A stretch of DNA of 64,000 bases, taken from assembly GCA_025345505.1 (NCBI GenBank), contig JANVCC010000270.1, positions 480,263 to 544,262 of the forward strand, read 5' to 3'. Positions 1-11,600 of this stretch are shown piece by piece. The translations under genes and the position numbers were made by a program. Position 1 is the stretch's first letter, and every line of letters begins with the position of its first letter. The stretch is from Todiramphus chloris collaris (taxonomy: Eukaryota; Chordata; Aves; Coraciiformes; Alcedinidae). The notes under the pieces were generated by a model. It searched no databases. It had not been told where the DNA came from and saw only the letters and a list, made by a program, of their open reading frames with translations.

Positions 1-3000
1 CAGGGCTTGCTCTGCCTGAGAACATCCCGGATGCAAACATCTGTATCCAGCAGCTTCTTCAGCTGGTGACTTGCATCCAGAGGAAGCTGCTGGGGGAAAC
101 TTCTGGGAGAAGCTGTCCGTGTGCACAGGCACGTGGCTGAGGCACTGGCTGTGGGTTTGTGAGGATCTGGGTACGTGCAGCGCTCAGAGGGGTGTCATCA
201 GCACCTCATCCTCACACGTGGGTGAATGCCAGCGGCTGCGAGAGACGGGAAGAGCCGAGTGCAGCAGGTGCGAGCGTGTCCCTGGTTTGTGCGTCAGCCT
301 GCCCCCTGCTACCGGCTGCTGGTTTCTGTAAAGCCTGAAGAACTTGGCCTGTCCCTCAGGTCTTCCAGTGTCTTTCTTAACAGCCAAGAGCTCGGCTTGA
401 TGCTGTTTGCAGTTGCCAATGAGCCAAACTTCTTCCCAAGACGCTGTGTCTCGTGAATGCCCCCAGACACTGGATGGTCTGAAGGCTTTCTCAGGGATCC
501 TGGGTGGCCTCTCAAAGATGGGTCGGGACCTTGGTACGTGCCAGCAAAGGTACCACGCCTGTGTCTTCCAGGAGCCCTGAGTTGAGGCAGAGGAAGGAAC
601 TTTACGTTAGGCTCCTCTACAGATAAGTGCTCATTTTGGATCAGGATTTGAAGTGGATGAATACCCAGTTAGAACTTTTTGAGTTTCCCTGTCATTCATT
701 GCTATCAACTGGCCAAATTCTGACCTTCTCATATAAGTACCATCTAAACATTTACGGTGATCTCTGTATTGATGTGCTTTGAAGAAAGGCGTTCTGTTGC
801 TATAAATTATTTTGACATGGGCTTTAGATATTAGAGAAGTTCCTGGATAAGGAGGAAAGGGAGGGTTAGTTTCTGTAAGGACACCGGTTCAAACTGTAAT
901 GCGAATGGGAAGAGGTGACTGGACAAGGCGCTGGTGGAGGTAAACAGACTCAGTTCTGTGGAAGGGGTGTTGACAAGCAGTGATTTTTGGGAAGCCTCCA
1001 GACAGAGTCTAGACACTGACTTTAGAGGTTTAGGCAATATAAAAATGATTATTAAAAAACAAAACAAATCAATCAAAGCCTTTCCATCAGCTGTGCCTCC
1101 AGTTTTTTCTTTCTTTCTTTCACGTGCTTTTGAGCTATTAAACATTTCCAGAAACACTTGTACAGTTAAGCCTAGCACTGTGGAGAGGACTAATACCCAG
1201 TTGTGATAGACTCTTCCCATGTTGCCTTTGTGTCAAATCCAGTATGTTTCAGCTGCAAGTTTAGGTTTCTTCAAACAAAAATAAAAATACATGGGGCCTT
1301 GATCCTGGCAGACCCGCTGTGGACCTGAGCCGAAGCGATGGCGCTGACTGCCGCGTTGGTAAGTGGCCTTGCGTGTGGCCTGGGGCGTGGATATAGAGAT
1401 GGCTTCCTCCGAAACTAACTTCCAGGCATGCTGACAAAATCATCTTCTCATGTCCCAAATATTGTTTTGGTTTGTTTACATCCCCCAAGTGAATTTTTAT
1501 CTTGCCTAATAAGGTAGTGCTTTGGGGAGGGGGTGCTTACAAGTGGTTTGTGGCTTTGTTTTTTGCTCCCTCCACAAAGCATCCCATTGATCACTGCTGC
1601 AAAAAGATCAGATTCCTCTTTTCCTACCCTCAGGTCCCCTGTGAAACTCCTTTGTAGCCCTCAAAAATCACTATGCTAGTGCTGTGGCTTCTTGTGCATC
1701 CTGCTGACCGCTGTTGTCTCCTCTGCTGCCCTGTGTCTCTCTCCATTTGTGCTCCAGGTCACGGGCTGAGACGTGACCTGGGGCTGGGGAGAGGAACAAC
1801 CACTCACAAGAGTGTGAAAAGCTTCAGAGCAGCAGGAGTGGGGTAAATTCGCTTGTGTTTGTGTTTGATGGTAGCAGTTGTTAGCTGCTTCAGTCATGCA
1901 TGGGGTGGCCTTGAGTTAGGAACATTTTGTGCAGGAAAATTTCTTTTAGTCCTGGTTTGCAGCCCAGATAGAGCAGGAGGATCCTCGATGGTGGCAGAGG
2001 TTTTTAGACACAAACTGTAACAATCACCATTATAGCCTTGCCAAGACTTTAGAGAAACGTATGTGGGAACCCATTTATTACATCAGTTAAGATCCTGACC
2101 CATAAATGAGTCTTCCACCTGCGTGCAGGAGCTGATGCCAGCGTACCCAGCCTGCCTCACGCGCTGGGGAACAAGACACTTTTCAGTGCCCTGAGACCCA
2201 AGGAGCTCATCCTCTTACTGGAAACTCCTTGGATACCACCCTTAAATGTTTTACAACATTTTTATTACTACTTTCCACTCCTTGGTGGATCAGTGGAAGC
2301 CTGTTCTGAAATTTTAGGCCCTTCTTTCTTTGCATTAGACTTTGAAATTAATGGTCTGTGACTGCAAACTCTATGCTTTTTTTTTTATTCCAGATACTGG
2401 TAAGTGGAAAAGGCCTTGATTTGGTGTTCATTCTTGATGAGATGCATGTGCTGTTGCACGTACACGTGCTTTCTCTCTCCTGTGTTTAAAGCCCATTCAA
2501 ACAGTGCTCGGTGGCTGCTGGGAGCTGTGGTCCATGTGCAGCTCTGTCAGGAGGCCAGACCAGGGCTGCGCGGAGCGGTCTGCAACCCGACGAGATGCTG
2601 AGAGTTGGAACAGGGAAAAGGGGCTTGTGAGAACACGGCCACTGCCTTTTGGGAAGCATTTCATACGCTCTCCGAAGAGCCACGAAGTCTGTCTCTCTAC
2701 AGTTTCTTGTGCTTAGCCAGGGACAAGATCACAGAACAGCAACTTTGCAGCCAGGTTGGGACTTTCTCGGGTTGATTTGACAAGCTATGTCACACAGCTC
2801 CAGAGCGGGCTGAAAGCACCGATAGAAATCTGCTGTTTACTACATAGAAAGGAGAAGAAAATCTTTTGCTTTTCATTGAAGGAAACTGTTTTTCCCCTGC
2901 CAGAATAACCAAAAATGTGACTATTTCTACTTGGTTCTCTACTTCTGATACCTGTTTCCATGTCCCATCTCCAGAGTCTCTGTCTGGGTGTATTTGCAGA

Positions 3001-6000
3001 GGGTTGGTTATCTGAAGAAGCACAGATGCCTGCAAGTTTACCGTTCGTTTAATTAAATAACGTTAGGTTATATTTATAGCTTTGCTGATCCAGAGCCACA
3101 GTTCAACAACTCCAGTACTCCAATTCTGTTGAATAATTGCCCAGAGCACTATCCTAACACTTCTGTAAAACAAAGCACTAGGGACTGTTACTGTAGAAAA
3201 CTGTAGAATTTTATAAGGGAATTTTAACAGGGAGCACCATTAAAAATAAAATATCTCTGTTTATGGGTATTGGCTAATGAGTGGAACACTAAATAAAGAT
3301 GCCAAGCAGCCACAGCTTCAGCAAGAGAAAGTATCATAGATGTTATTACTGATTTTACCTGCCTGATTTCCTTTGTGTTAAGCTCAAAAATGACAAAGTA
3401 ATTGGTATCTGTCTTGTAGCAGCACATATCTAGGGAATGTCCAATGATGCTGTGAGTTATAACCTGGCTACAAGGATGTTTGGACTTTGGCATCTTCAAA
3501 TTAAGTACATCCCATTATTTACCCTTCCTGCTTGTAATCCTTTGCCAAGGCAGCTGCTTAAAGGTCAGGGAAATGAGAACCGTGGGAACTGTTGGTAGTG
3601 GAGAATGAGAAGGTAGCCTTACAAATGGTGTACGTCCTCTTAGGAAAATACGTTTAACTGACCTGGTTGGAAGTTGTGGGCTGTGAAACAAATCTCTTTA
3701 CACTTGATATACACTACAAATGGAGCCATTGGTTCTGGAGGTGAAACCGGTTTTAATATACAGTGGTGCTGGTGCCTGTCCCAGGCCACCTCACAGCACA
3801 CAGCAGCCAAGGAGGTAAAGGATGGAGATGCTCATGGTCAGGTGGAGGCTGAAATCCCGGCCAGATCCCTCAACAGAGCCTGGGTTCCATCTGCACGGTG
3901 TTTTCACAGAAGGGACCCCGCTGCCTGCAGAGTGCGTGCTCTCAACAGAATGCTCAGGGAAGGTTTTCACTGAGGTGACTGCGAGGGGAGGGAGTGGGAA
4001 TCCCACCCCACGTCTGGGCAGGGTGAGAAAGGGGACCAGTTTTTACAGATGGCTTTTCTTTTGTGAAGGTGATTTGAGGAACTGCTCCCACACACACTGT
4101 CCTGTCCTGTCAGCCTGTAAACCTTTGCCTCTTTCCCTCTGCTTTTTTTCTGGTGAAATGCTGCAGTTAGAAGGCTTACGAGCTTCCCTGTACAGCTGCT
4201 CTCAAGGGTTGGTTTAAAGAATGAGTTTATAAAGCTTCCCCCTCTGTGTGACTGCACGAGTCTGATAATTTGGAGGCTTTCGCTTCCCTGCTGTGGCCAG
4301 TCAAAAGTCACCTTTAAAGCAAAAAAGCAAGTGACATCACACTTAGTTCTCTCCCAAACTCAGCCCTGTGTCGATAGCAGACTTAGAGGGACGCTGGACC
4401 TCGGAGCTGGAGACACATCCCTGGGATCTGGAGTCCTGCTGCAGGGTGAGCGAGGCATCCCTCCAGGGTCACTCACGGAGCAAAGAAGGGGTGGCTGGTG
4501 TCGCAGCCCGGGTGGCAGAGAGGCTTGCCAGCAGTGCTGGAGCCCTCTGAAAAGGTCTGCAGGGTTGGGCTGAGAAACCAGCCAGGACTGGTAGAAGGAC
4601 AGGGATGCTGAGTGCAGGCTGACATCAGCTGCAGATCTTCACCCTCTGGAAAACAAGTGTTCTGTTTCACCAGTCTGACCCTATTCAAAGGTTCATAATG
4701 TCAGCATGTCAGAAGTGACCTTGGTTTTCCAAGCCAGATAATACTGACTGACAGGCGTTGTTGACACGATGAAGGCAGGAGGTGTATTTACTGAAAGGAA
4801 CCCTGCCCAGGCATGACTGTCTTCAGCAGTGACTAAGGTGGCAACTAAGTGGTGTTTTCTGTTGATTGCCTTATTTGGTTTCCTTGGGTAAAATGCCAGT
4901 GTTTTATTTGGAGGTGCCATGAGCCGAGAATAACAAAATCTACCTAGGTCACGGGGAACAGGACAAGTACAAAATCGTGCGTGTGTCCAGTAGCAGTGCT
5001 GACTGTGGGCTGGAAAATGTGACATCTGTACGGACCAGCAGAAGAGCCGTGGTACACTTTCAGAGTTAAACCGGTTGAAGTTTTTCAGTGTTCAGATTGC
5101 TTCCATTTTAAGGTGAAAGTGTTAATATTTCTCCAAAATCAAAATGTTCTTTGGGAAGGCAAAAACCAATAATTATTGTTTCAGGAGGATTTTCATCCTA
5201 AGAAGCTTGTAGTGACTTCTCTGTGTATTCAGCCGTAAGCTCCTGGTCTAGGGTTGGTGTAATGTAACACGTTACACTTGGCTTCTTGAACAAGTTTTTA
5301 CTAAGTTATGTGCTCTTTGCAACCTTGGGAACTTTTTCATTGTTCCTTTACATTTGTGAGCTCACAGCTATCTCCGTGTGCAACGCAGGCATCGGCCGTA
5401 AAATGAGCGAGTAAAACACCTCCCTGCAGTTACGAAGGAGGCGGTTTCCTCAGTGGAAATAATCTGCATTGGCTGGAGCGAGAGCTGCAATTCCATTCAA
5501 GCGTCTCATTTAACACTTCAGATTGTCTCTGCGTATGTGGGCTACAGTCCAACAGCATTAGGAAATCCTTGGTGGATACTAATCTGGAACACAAAAAGCA
5601 GCAGTCATACTTCAACAGAATTGATAGCCTCCACTTACTAGCAGTCTTCGGGCTAAGTTATCACGGAGATGCAATTAACTGTCTTTCATTGCAAGGGTGG
5701 GTCCTTCCAGATCTAGAAGAGGTCACAGATGGGGCACCATGGCTCTGTGGTTAAGTGTAATTGGACTTGCTCAGAAAGAGGTCCTGGCTGCAGGCTCTCA
5801 GCAAACGGTAAGAAATGCCACAGCCCACCACATCTGCCACCAGGCCTGGCCCGTCCAGACTCCACATTAAGGCTATTTTTTTTTTCCTTTCTTCCTGTGT
5901 TTTCTGTCAAGCAAGTAACTTTGAGCTGAATTTCTGACTCGCCCTGAGGAAAGGAGCACAATCAAGTGGGCAGTCTTCAGTCATGTTGACTCTGTGGAGG

Positions 6001-9000
6001 GGAAGCTGATTATAAACTTTGCTCCAGGTATTTGTTGTACTGAATTCCCGCTACAGGCTCCCGAGTGTTTGGTTATTATGCATTTCATGGGGCTCCTCAA
6101 GCTAAAAGCTCCCAAGTGCAAAGGAGTTTCATTACCAAAGCTGTGACTGGTGCCATGTCCAAAATGTGAAATAATTCAGTTAATAATTTGTTTACTTGTC
6201 TGGAACAAAGCAAACAGAGAGTGTCATTTCTTGTTGAGAAAACACACTTTCTTGGCAGAGCTTAAGATAGATGTTTTCAGCAGAATCTTCTCTCTTTGAG
6301 TCTGTTTAGTACAGGAAGAGCAGTGCTGGCTTCCCAGTTCAGTGTGAGATTTGACAATGCCCAAGGGAAGGGATGCGTCAGTTTTAAGGAATCCCCCACG
6401 CCCCACAAAACTTGGAAATTTTATATTTATAACATCATGTCTGCCTCGAGGAGGCAAAGTGTTGTTATCAGGATTAACCTTTAGCTAGTTTTTTGTATTA
6501 TTTTCAGATGGGCATGTCTGACTGGAAAGTCAGCCTGACTACCACTCTGTCTCTATTCCCCGTACTACCTGGACAGCAGCACTTAAGTATCACCTTAGGT
6601 ATAAGAAAAGGAGGGTACAATGAAGTTTTGAAGAGATCTGAGGATCTTCAGTTGGTACTAATCGCTGTACCTTCTTTGACTTGTTTTTCATTGCAGTTTT
6701 AAAGGCAGACATAAGGATTTGGGATAGTTTTGTTGACACAGCCTATTCAGAGCTGCTCTTCCTGGAAAATGCCCACGGGCTGAGCGAGCTTCGTGAACCT
6801 TGACATTACACGCTGTATGCCTCGTCCCAGTTGAACAAACGTTAGGGTGTTACTTGGTTGTACTGGATGTTCTCTCCTTGCAAGAGTTTAGACATCAGTT
6901 TCTCCTCCATTTATTACAATTATTTTTTCCCCCTTTTTGTATGAAGCAGGTTAATCAGACTTGTGTCTTTGGGGTCCGGCGTAGCCATGGGACAGCAGAG
7001 ATTGCCACAGCTACGGATGCTTAGCTACTGGCTTTCCACACTTTCTGAATCAGGTTCTCAGCACGAAAACGGGAGCCCATTCTGTCCCTCGGGTACTCGG
7101 CATGTTGTATCGCACCCACCCTGCTATTGGTGTCCTGAGGTGCTGGGCTGCAGAGCTGCTGCCGTGCTGAGCTGCACGGTCCATTCCTCCCCGGGGCGAG
7201 GCGAGCGCAGGGCGGTGGCAGCCAAAGCAGCGACACCAAGACCCAAGCAGGACTCATGTGGAGTCCCAGTAAAGTTGCAGTGCTCCTGTTCTGCAGACAA
7301 TGATTTTCCAATGCTGGTTTGAGCACCAAGAGGAACGAGCAAAAATGGCAGGCTGTTGTTGGGGTCAAGAGAGGAAGGAGCAGGGGAAAACAGGATTTGT
7401 GCATGGGTGGGTTAATGGAAAGAGCTGGAGTAGCTTTACCTCTACTCCTGTCCTTCAAAAGCCATTGGAGACTGAGTGGTACAGGCACTGTAGCCTTGCA
7501 GAGGTTAGAAGCGTGTTTGAGGGCAAGGAGGGGAGCGGTACAGCTATTATTTGATTCTGGAGGAACATATCCTCAGCATCTCTAAATGCAGAAAATTCCT
7601 CGAAAAATCCCAGCAGATTAATATTTTCCTGTCTGGTGAATCTGGCACAAAAAACTAAGATCTGGGAATTAGGATCAGTTTTAAAATTTTACAGATCATG
7701 AGAAATCAAACCGTAGGAATGTCACTAATTCATTTCATGAGGTGTTCATCTCTGGGCTGCCAGGAGGATAACTGCTATATTTAACTGAGCAACAGCTCTT
7801 CAGCCAAAACCAGCGGATAGCCCAAACTCATTAGTTAGCTCTGCTCCATTTCTCACTCCCATCCTATCTCTGGTGGCACAAAGCCCATTGTAAAATTGAA
7901 AGTTGCCTTTCCTGTGTCCGGGCTGCACCAAAGAGCGGCATTAAATGCTTTCCATGCGTTCGGCTTCTGTCACTAAGATTTATTTAAAGGACAGAGAATT
8001 TCCATCCCCGCTGGCCCTCGCTGCTTTACTCCAACTATTTCTCTCAATGTGCTGAAGTAGTCTCAGATTTGCAGTTTTCAGAATGAAGTAAATTAAGTCA
8101 TCAGTGTAAAATGGTGGCATTTGAGGGGTACAAATCAACACAAAATGATGGCAATTTTCAGTATAATGTGGCCCTTCTCCTTGGCAGCTTCACTTCACCA
8201 CTTGGAGAATTGGAACTTTAAAGAAACCCTGTGATGAGCTGTGTAAAGAGGTGACTTTGTAGGTTAACTTGGCAGTACTTGACTGCACGAGCAGCCTTGC
8301 TGAGCTCCAAGCAGGTTGTGGGCATCCCAAAGGATGGAGGAGCTGTAGATCTGTAAGGGAAAAGGTTGGTTAGAACCGGGGCTTAGAGCTAACACGTCCC
8401 TTTTCCTGGCACCGTGTTCATTTGAAATGTTCCCAGACTGTGTGGCTGCTTTTTACTGAAATACGTTATGCACATATAGGTATTTCACCTACAAAAAAAC
8501 CTGTTGCTGTTCTTTTTCTTGTGGAAGTGCTTCATGTGCCAGTATTTACCCCCCAGGATCTCTAGTTGTGCAGTCAGGAAGCCCTGCTGGTTTTTAGGCT
8601 TGGATTGCGTTTGGTGGTGTTGAAGAGCAACTGTTTGCCATAACCTCTTTGTTCTTTGACCGGTGCCTTTCCACAGTATTTTCCTTTCTTTTTTTGGTGT
8701 GCACAGTGCCCCTGCCTTTGCAGATCCCAGCATGGCAGCACTCCTGCTGTGTGTCCCACGGGTGTGCTTCCTGGTTTCCTCGGCGTGCTACCCCTCAGCT
8801 CTGCAACTTGGATTCAGGCACTTCAAGGCTGTAACTTCCCTGCTTCCATTTCTTTTGTACCCACCTACAACAGGGCATGATCCAACTCCGCCTACTTACA
8901 TCTCACTTTCCTTACTCACAGGCAGATATTTATACCTGAGTTTTCCGGTGGATTTAAAATAACAGCTTTTATTTGTGGACATCCCGTCCTTCCCTCTTTC

Positions 9001-9970
9001 TGTGCCAAAATGATGCAATAGTAAAAACTGGCAGTTTTAGCATTTCCCTTGGGTGAAGGTTCCTGGTTTGTTTGTATCTTCTAAGCACCGGCGTACACGC
9101 GTTGTACGGATCCGTTTAGTTTTCAGGGGAAAGTAATTTGCTCTGGTAGTCAACAGGCATCACAAAAGTCTGAAGTACAAACCCTGCGCTGCTGGCAGCT
9201 GTACACGTGCAGGCCTTTGTGCCTGTATTTTTGAGTTCCTAATGAGTTTTCATTTGCTAGCAGAGGTGGTTTATTCTTTTTTTTCAGAAGCATTGTTTTC
9301 ACTTTACCCTGGAGTAAGTAAAAGCGGATCTTGCCCCACTAAATCTTCTACTGCTCACAGTCAGCAAGGGTGTTTGTTTACGATCCACAAAGTTTGGATC
9401 ACTTCCTCTTGTCTTTTCCCTTGCTAACTGTGTCTGCCCAGGCTAATTTAAATCTAAAGAGGATCATGGAGTGATGATGGCCAATACACTTGTCCCCATG
9501 GGGAAATCTGGTGAGTGTTGCAATGCCTCAAGAAACACTGCACATACTCATCACCGGGGGACATCCTCGGGGTCTGCCCTGCAGACTCCAGGCACAGTCG
9601 CTCGATGATGCCACAGAAAGGTGGCCTGCTGCTTTGGTTGCTGAAGGTCTCTGAGCCTTTGTGGGCTCTGTGACAGCCTGGGCTCTGTTCATATGAGGTG
9701 GAGGAACACACAGTACTGGTGAGAGCAGCGCGATGGGCCAGGTGGGAGCCGGAGCACAGCCCGGCGTTCCCTGCAGCAGGGACCCGGAGATCTCCTCGTG
9801 TCCGTCGCGTTACCGAGGAGCGGGCCAGGGGGCAGCTGCTGAAGGCGAATCTCATATCTGCTTGGGCTCAAATTTACTAGAGTTTTCCCACCCGGGGACT
9901 ATTTCCTCTCTGTAGAAGATTTTTTACATATCATATTTATAAATGTGTATAAACACAATATGTGTATCAG
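1..9970. other. Intronic stretch without recognised features
   Basis: This is single-copy sequence of moderate GC content. No GMDS exon, CR1 copy or RNA gene was found. A forkhead consensus TGTTTAC is at 6189-6195, followed by a SMAD-box-like GTCTGG. A 12-base direct repeat AAAATGRTGGCA is at 8108 and 8142. Open frames up to 155 codons (7021-7488, - strand) have no recognisable domain. Confidence 0.5.
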
Positions 9971-10041
9971 GAGAGAGAGAGAGAGATAAATATATACATA
10001 TGTGTGTGTGTGTCTATATATGTAAATATATGTATGTATAA
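9971..10041. repeat. Compound microsatellite (GA)n, (TA)n, (TG)n
   Basis: About eight GA units are followed by TA-rich sequence, six TG units and TATG-type repeats. It lies in the GMDS intron. Confidence 0.95.
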
Positions 10042-10499
10042 TACACAGAGAACTTAAGTATACATTAACCAAGATAAGCTGTGTTTGCCAGCGCTTTAAT
10101 CTCAGTGGGAGACTGTTATTGCTGGAGTCAGGCTCTCGAGCACCAGCTGAGGATAGGAAACGAGATTCTGGCATGCAGGGTGTGGGAGGAATAGCTCTTT
10201 GTCTACCCCCCCTTATTTTGTCTCAGGGTACGTACACAAATAACCTTCATATGTGGCCACGAGTGATGTCATGTGTGCAACTGACTCCAAAAGAAGCTTT
10301 CCCTGTGAGCGTAGCCCCTTCAGAGCACGTATGGCTTTATACCGCTGCTAAATGATGCGTTGTCACGTCACAAGGCGAGAGGAATCGCTGCAGAATGGAG
10401 GCTTTTTCTGTGAGAAGGTGGAAACCTGTGGGTATTTGTATCGTCCCGATTTGTTTACATAGAGAAGAGGATGTGTTTGTTTAGGGCTGTGTTTGTGCA

Positions 10500-10680
10500 C
10501 CTACACGCCGAGGCGTGCGGCAGATTTCTGCCCTTGCCAGACTGCTGCGTTTTCATCCCTTCGTGCCGGGGTCTGGGCTGCGAGGCTGCGGCGCCCGTGG
10601 CTCGCGTCGGGTCAGCGCTGTGATGTCCTGCGTGTCCCGCACCCGTGGCTGCAGGGCACCCCGAGCGCTCTAGAGTCTCT
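10500..10680. promoter_or_regulatory. Small intronic CpG-rich patch
   Basis: A local cluster of CG dinucleotides (GCCGAGGCGTGCGG, GAGGCTGCGGCGCCCGTGG) sits in an otherwise CpG-poor intron. It lies about 150 bases left of an AT-rich motif-dense block at 10836-10965. It could be an orphan CpG island or chance. Confidence 0.35.
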
Positions 10681-10835
10681 TCTCTTGCAAATATGTTTGT
10701 GCTCTGGCACATCCCTGCAGCACAGGCACATTCCCAGTTGTTTAAATTAAGTACTACAAAGGCAGAATTTGCCTAAATTGCCAGTGCACTGGGTGGGAAG
10801 GGGAATAAGAGAAAAACGGCAAATTTCTTCAGGCC

Positions 10836-10965
10836 CCCGGGGAAATACGAAGCCAGTGTTTGGAAAGTAATCACAAAGCTGCAGCATCTATTATTAAAAA
10901 AATCTTTCAGAATCAAGTCATGTAAGGTTTGTTCTCGTTGGCCCGAGAAACAATGGTTCACATTT
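10836..10965. promoter_or_regulatory. Candidate regulatory element with SOX-type motif
   Basis: This AT-rich complex sequence has AAGTAATCACAAAG and a consensus SOX site ACAATGG at 10950-10956. It is single-copy in the window. Conservation is inferred from texture only. Confidence 0.25.
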
Positions 10966-11109
10966 TCCCCCCGGCTCATGGAGGGTCGCTGGGAGAAGCC
11001 CTGTGTGAAGTGCAACTGCAGTGAAGAAAACAGTTACATCAGTGTGAGACCGGGCACGGGGGATCGGACCGGGGCCAGCGTGGAAACCTTCCGAGCGAGG
11101 GCTGTTTGA

Positions 11110-11470
11110 GCACACATGGAAGGTATTAGCACAGTCCCTCCCCAGATAGCACAGATAGTGTCAGAAAAAAAATGGCTTTCCTGGATCAAGTACGGATTGC
11201 CAGGGCTTAAATTGCATGATAATGAGCCTGTATTACTGCTATTTATTTTAAGTACCGGCAATGTATTTGGCACCGCACAAGGCAGGAGTAAAGAATGTCG
11301 TCGTCCCAGAGAACTTGCGGTATGAAAGCAGACAAAGGTAATGTGACTCGTGAAGGGACACGCAGGAAGTATTGTAGTTAAACGCAAATTATTTTCCTTT
11401 ATGGTAGAATGACAGTGTGTGTAAATAAATTCTCTGTGGCCCCAGACTGGCCTCAACTCCCAATAATCTA
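11110..11470. promoter_or_regulatory. Candidate conserved noncoding element
   Basis: This is complex, non-repetitive sequence mixing AT-rich core motifs (GCATGATAATGAGC, AGTTAAACGCAAATTATT) with rare-CpG words (AAGTACCGGCAATG, ATGTCGTCGTCCC). The mix is typical of long-conserved noncoding elements. A minus-strand open frame of 140 codons (11034-11456) across it has no domain. Confidence 0.3.
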
Positions 11471-11548
11471 ATCCTATAATACGTCCTAATTGGTTTGAAA
11501 ATACAAACGCAGTATTTTAACCTTCCCCCAAAAAAATACTTGAATGTT

Positions 11549-11600
11549 GGAAGGAACCTTCAAAGACACTGCCTCAGACTGATCAACCTAAGGAAAAAAA
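11549..11600 (-). mobile_element. Possible degraded CR1 terminus
   Basis: TTGGAAGGAACCTTCAAAG matches the antisense CR1 3' block well, but the following bases diverge (ACACTGCCTCAGACTG). It may be an old copy or a chance match. Confidence 0.3.
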
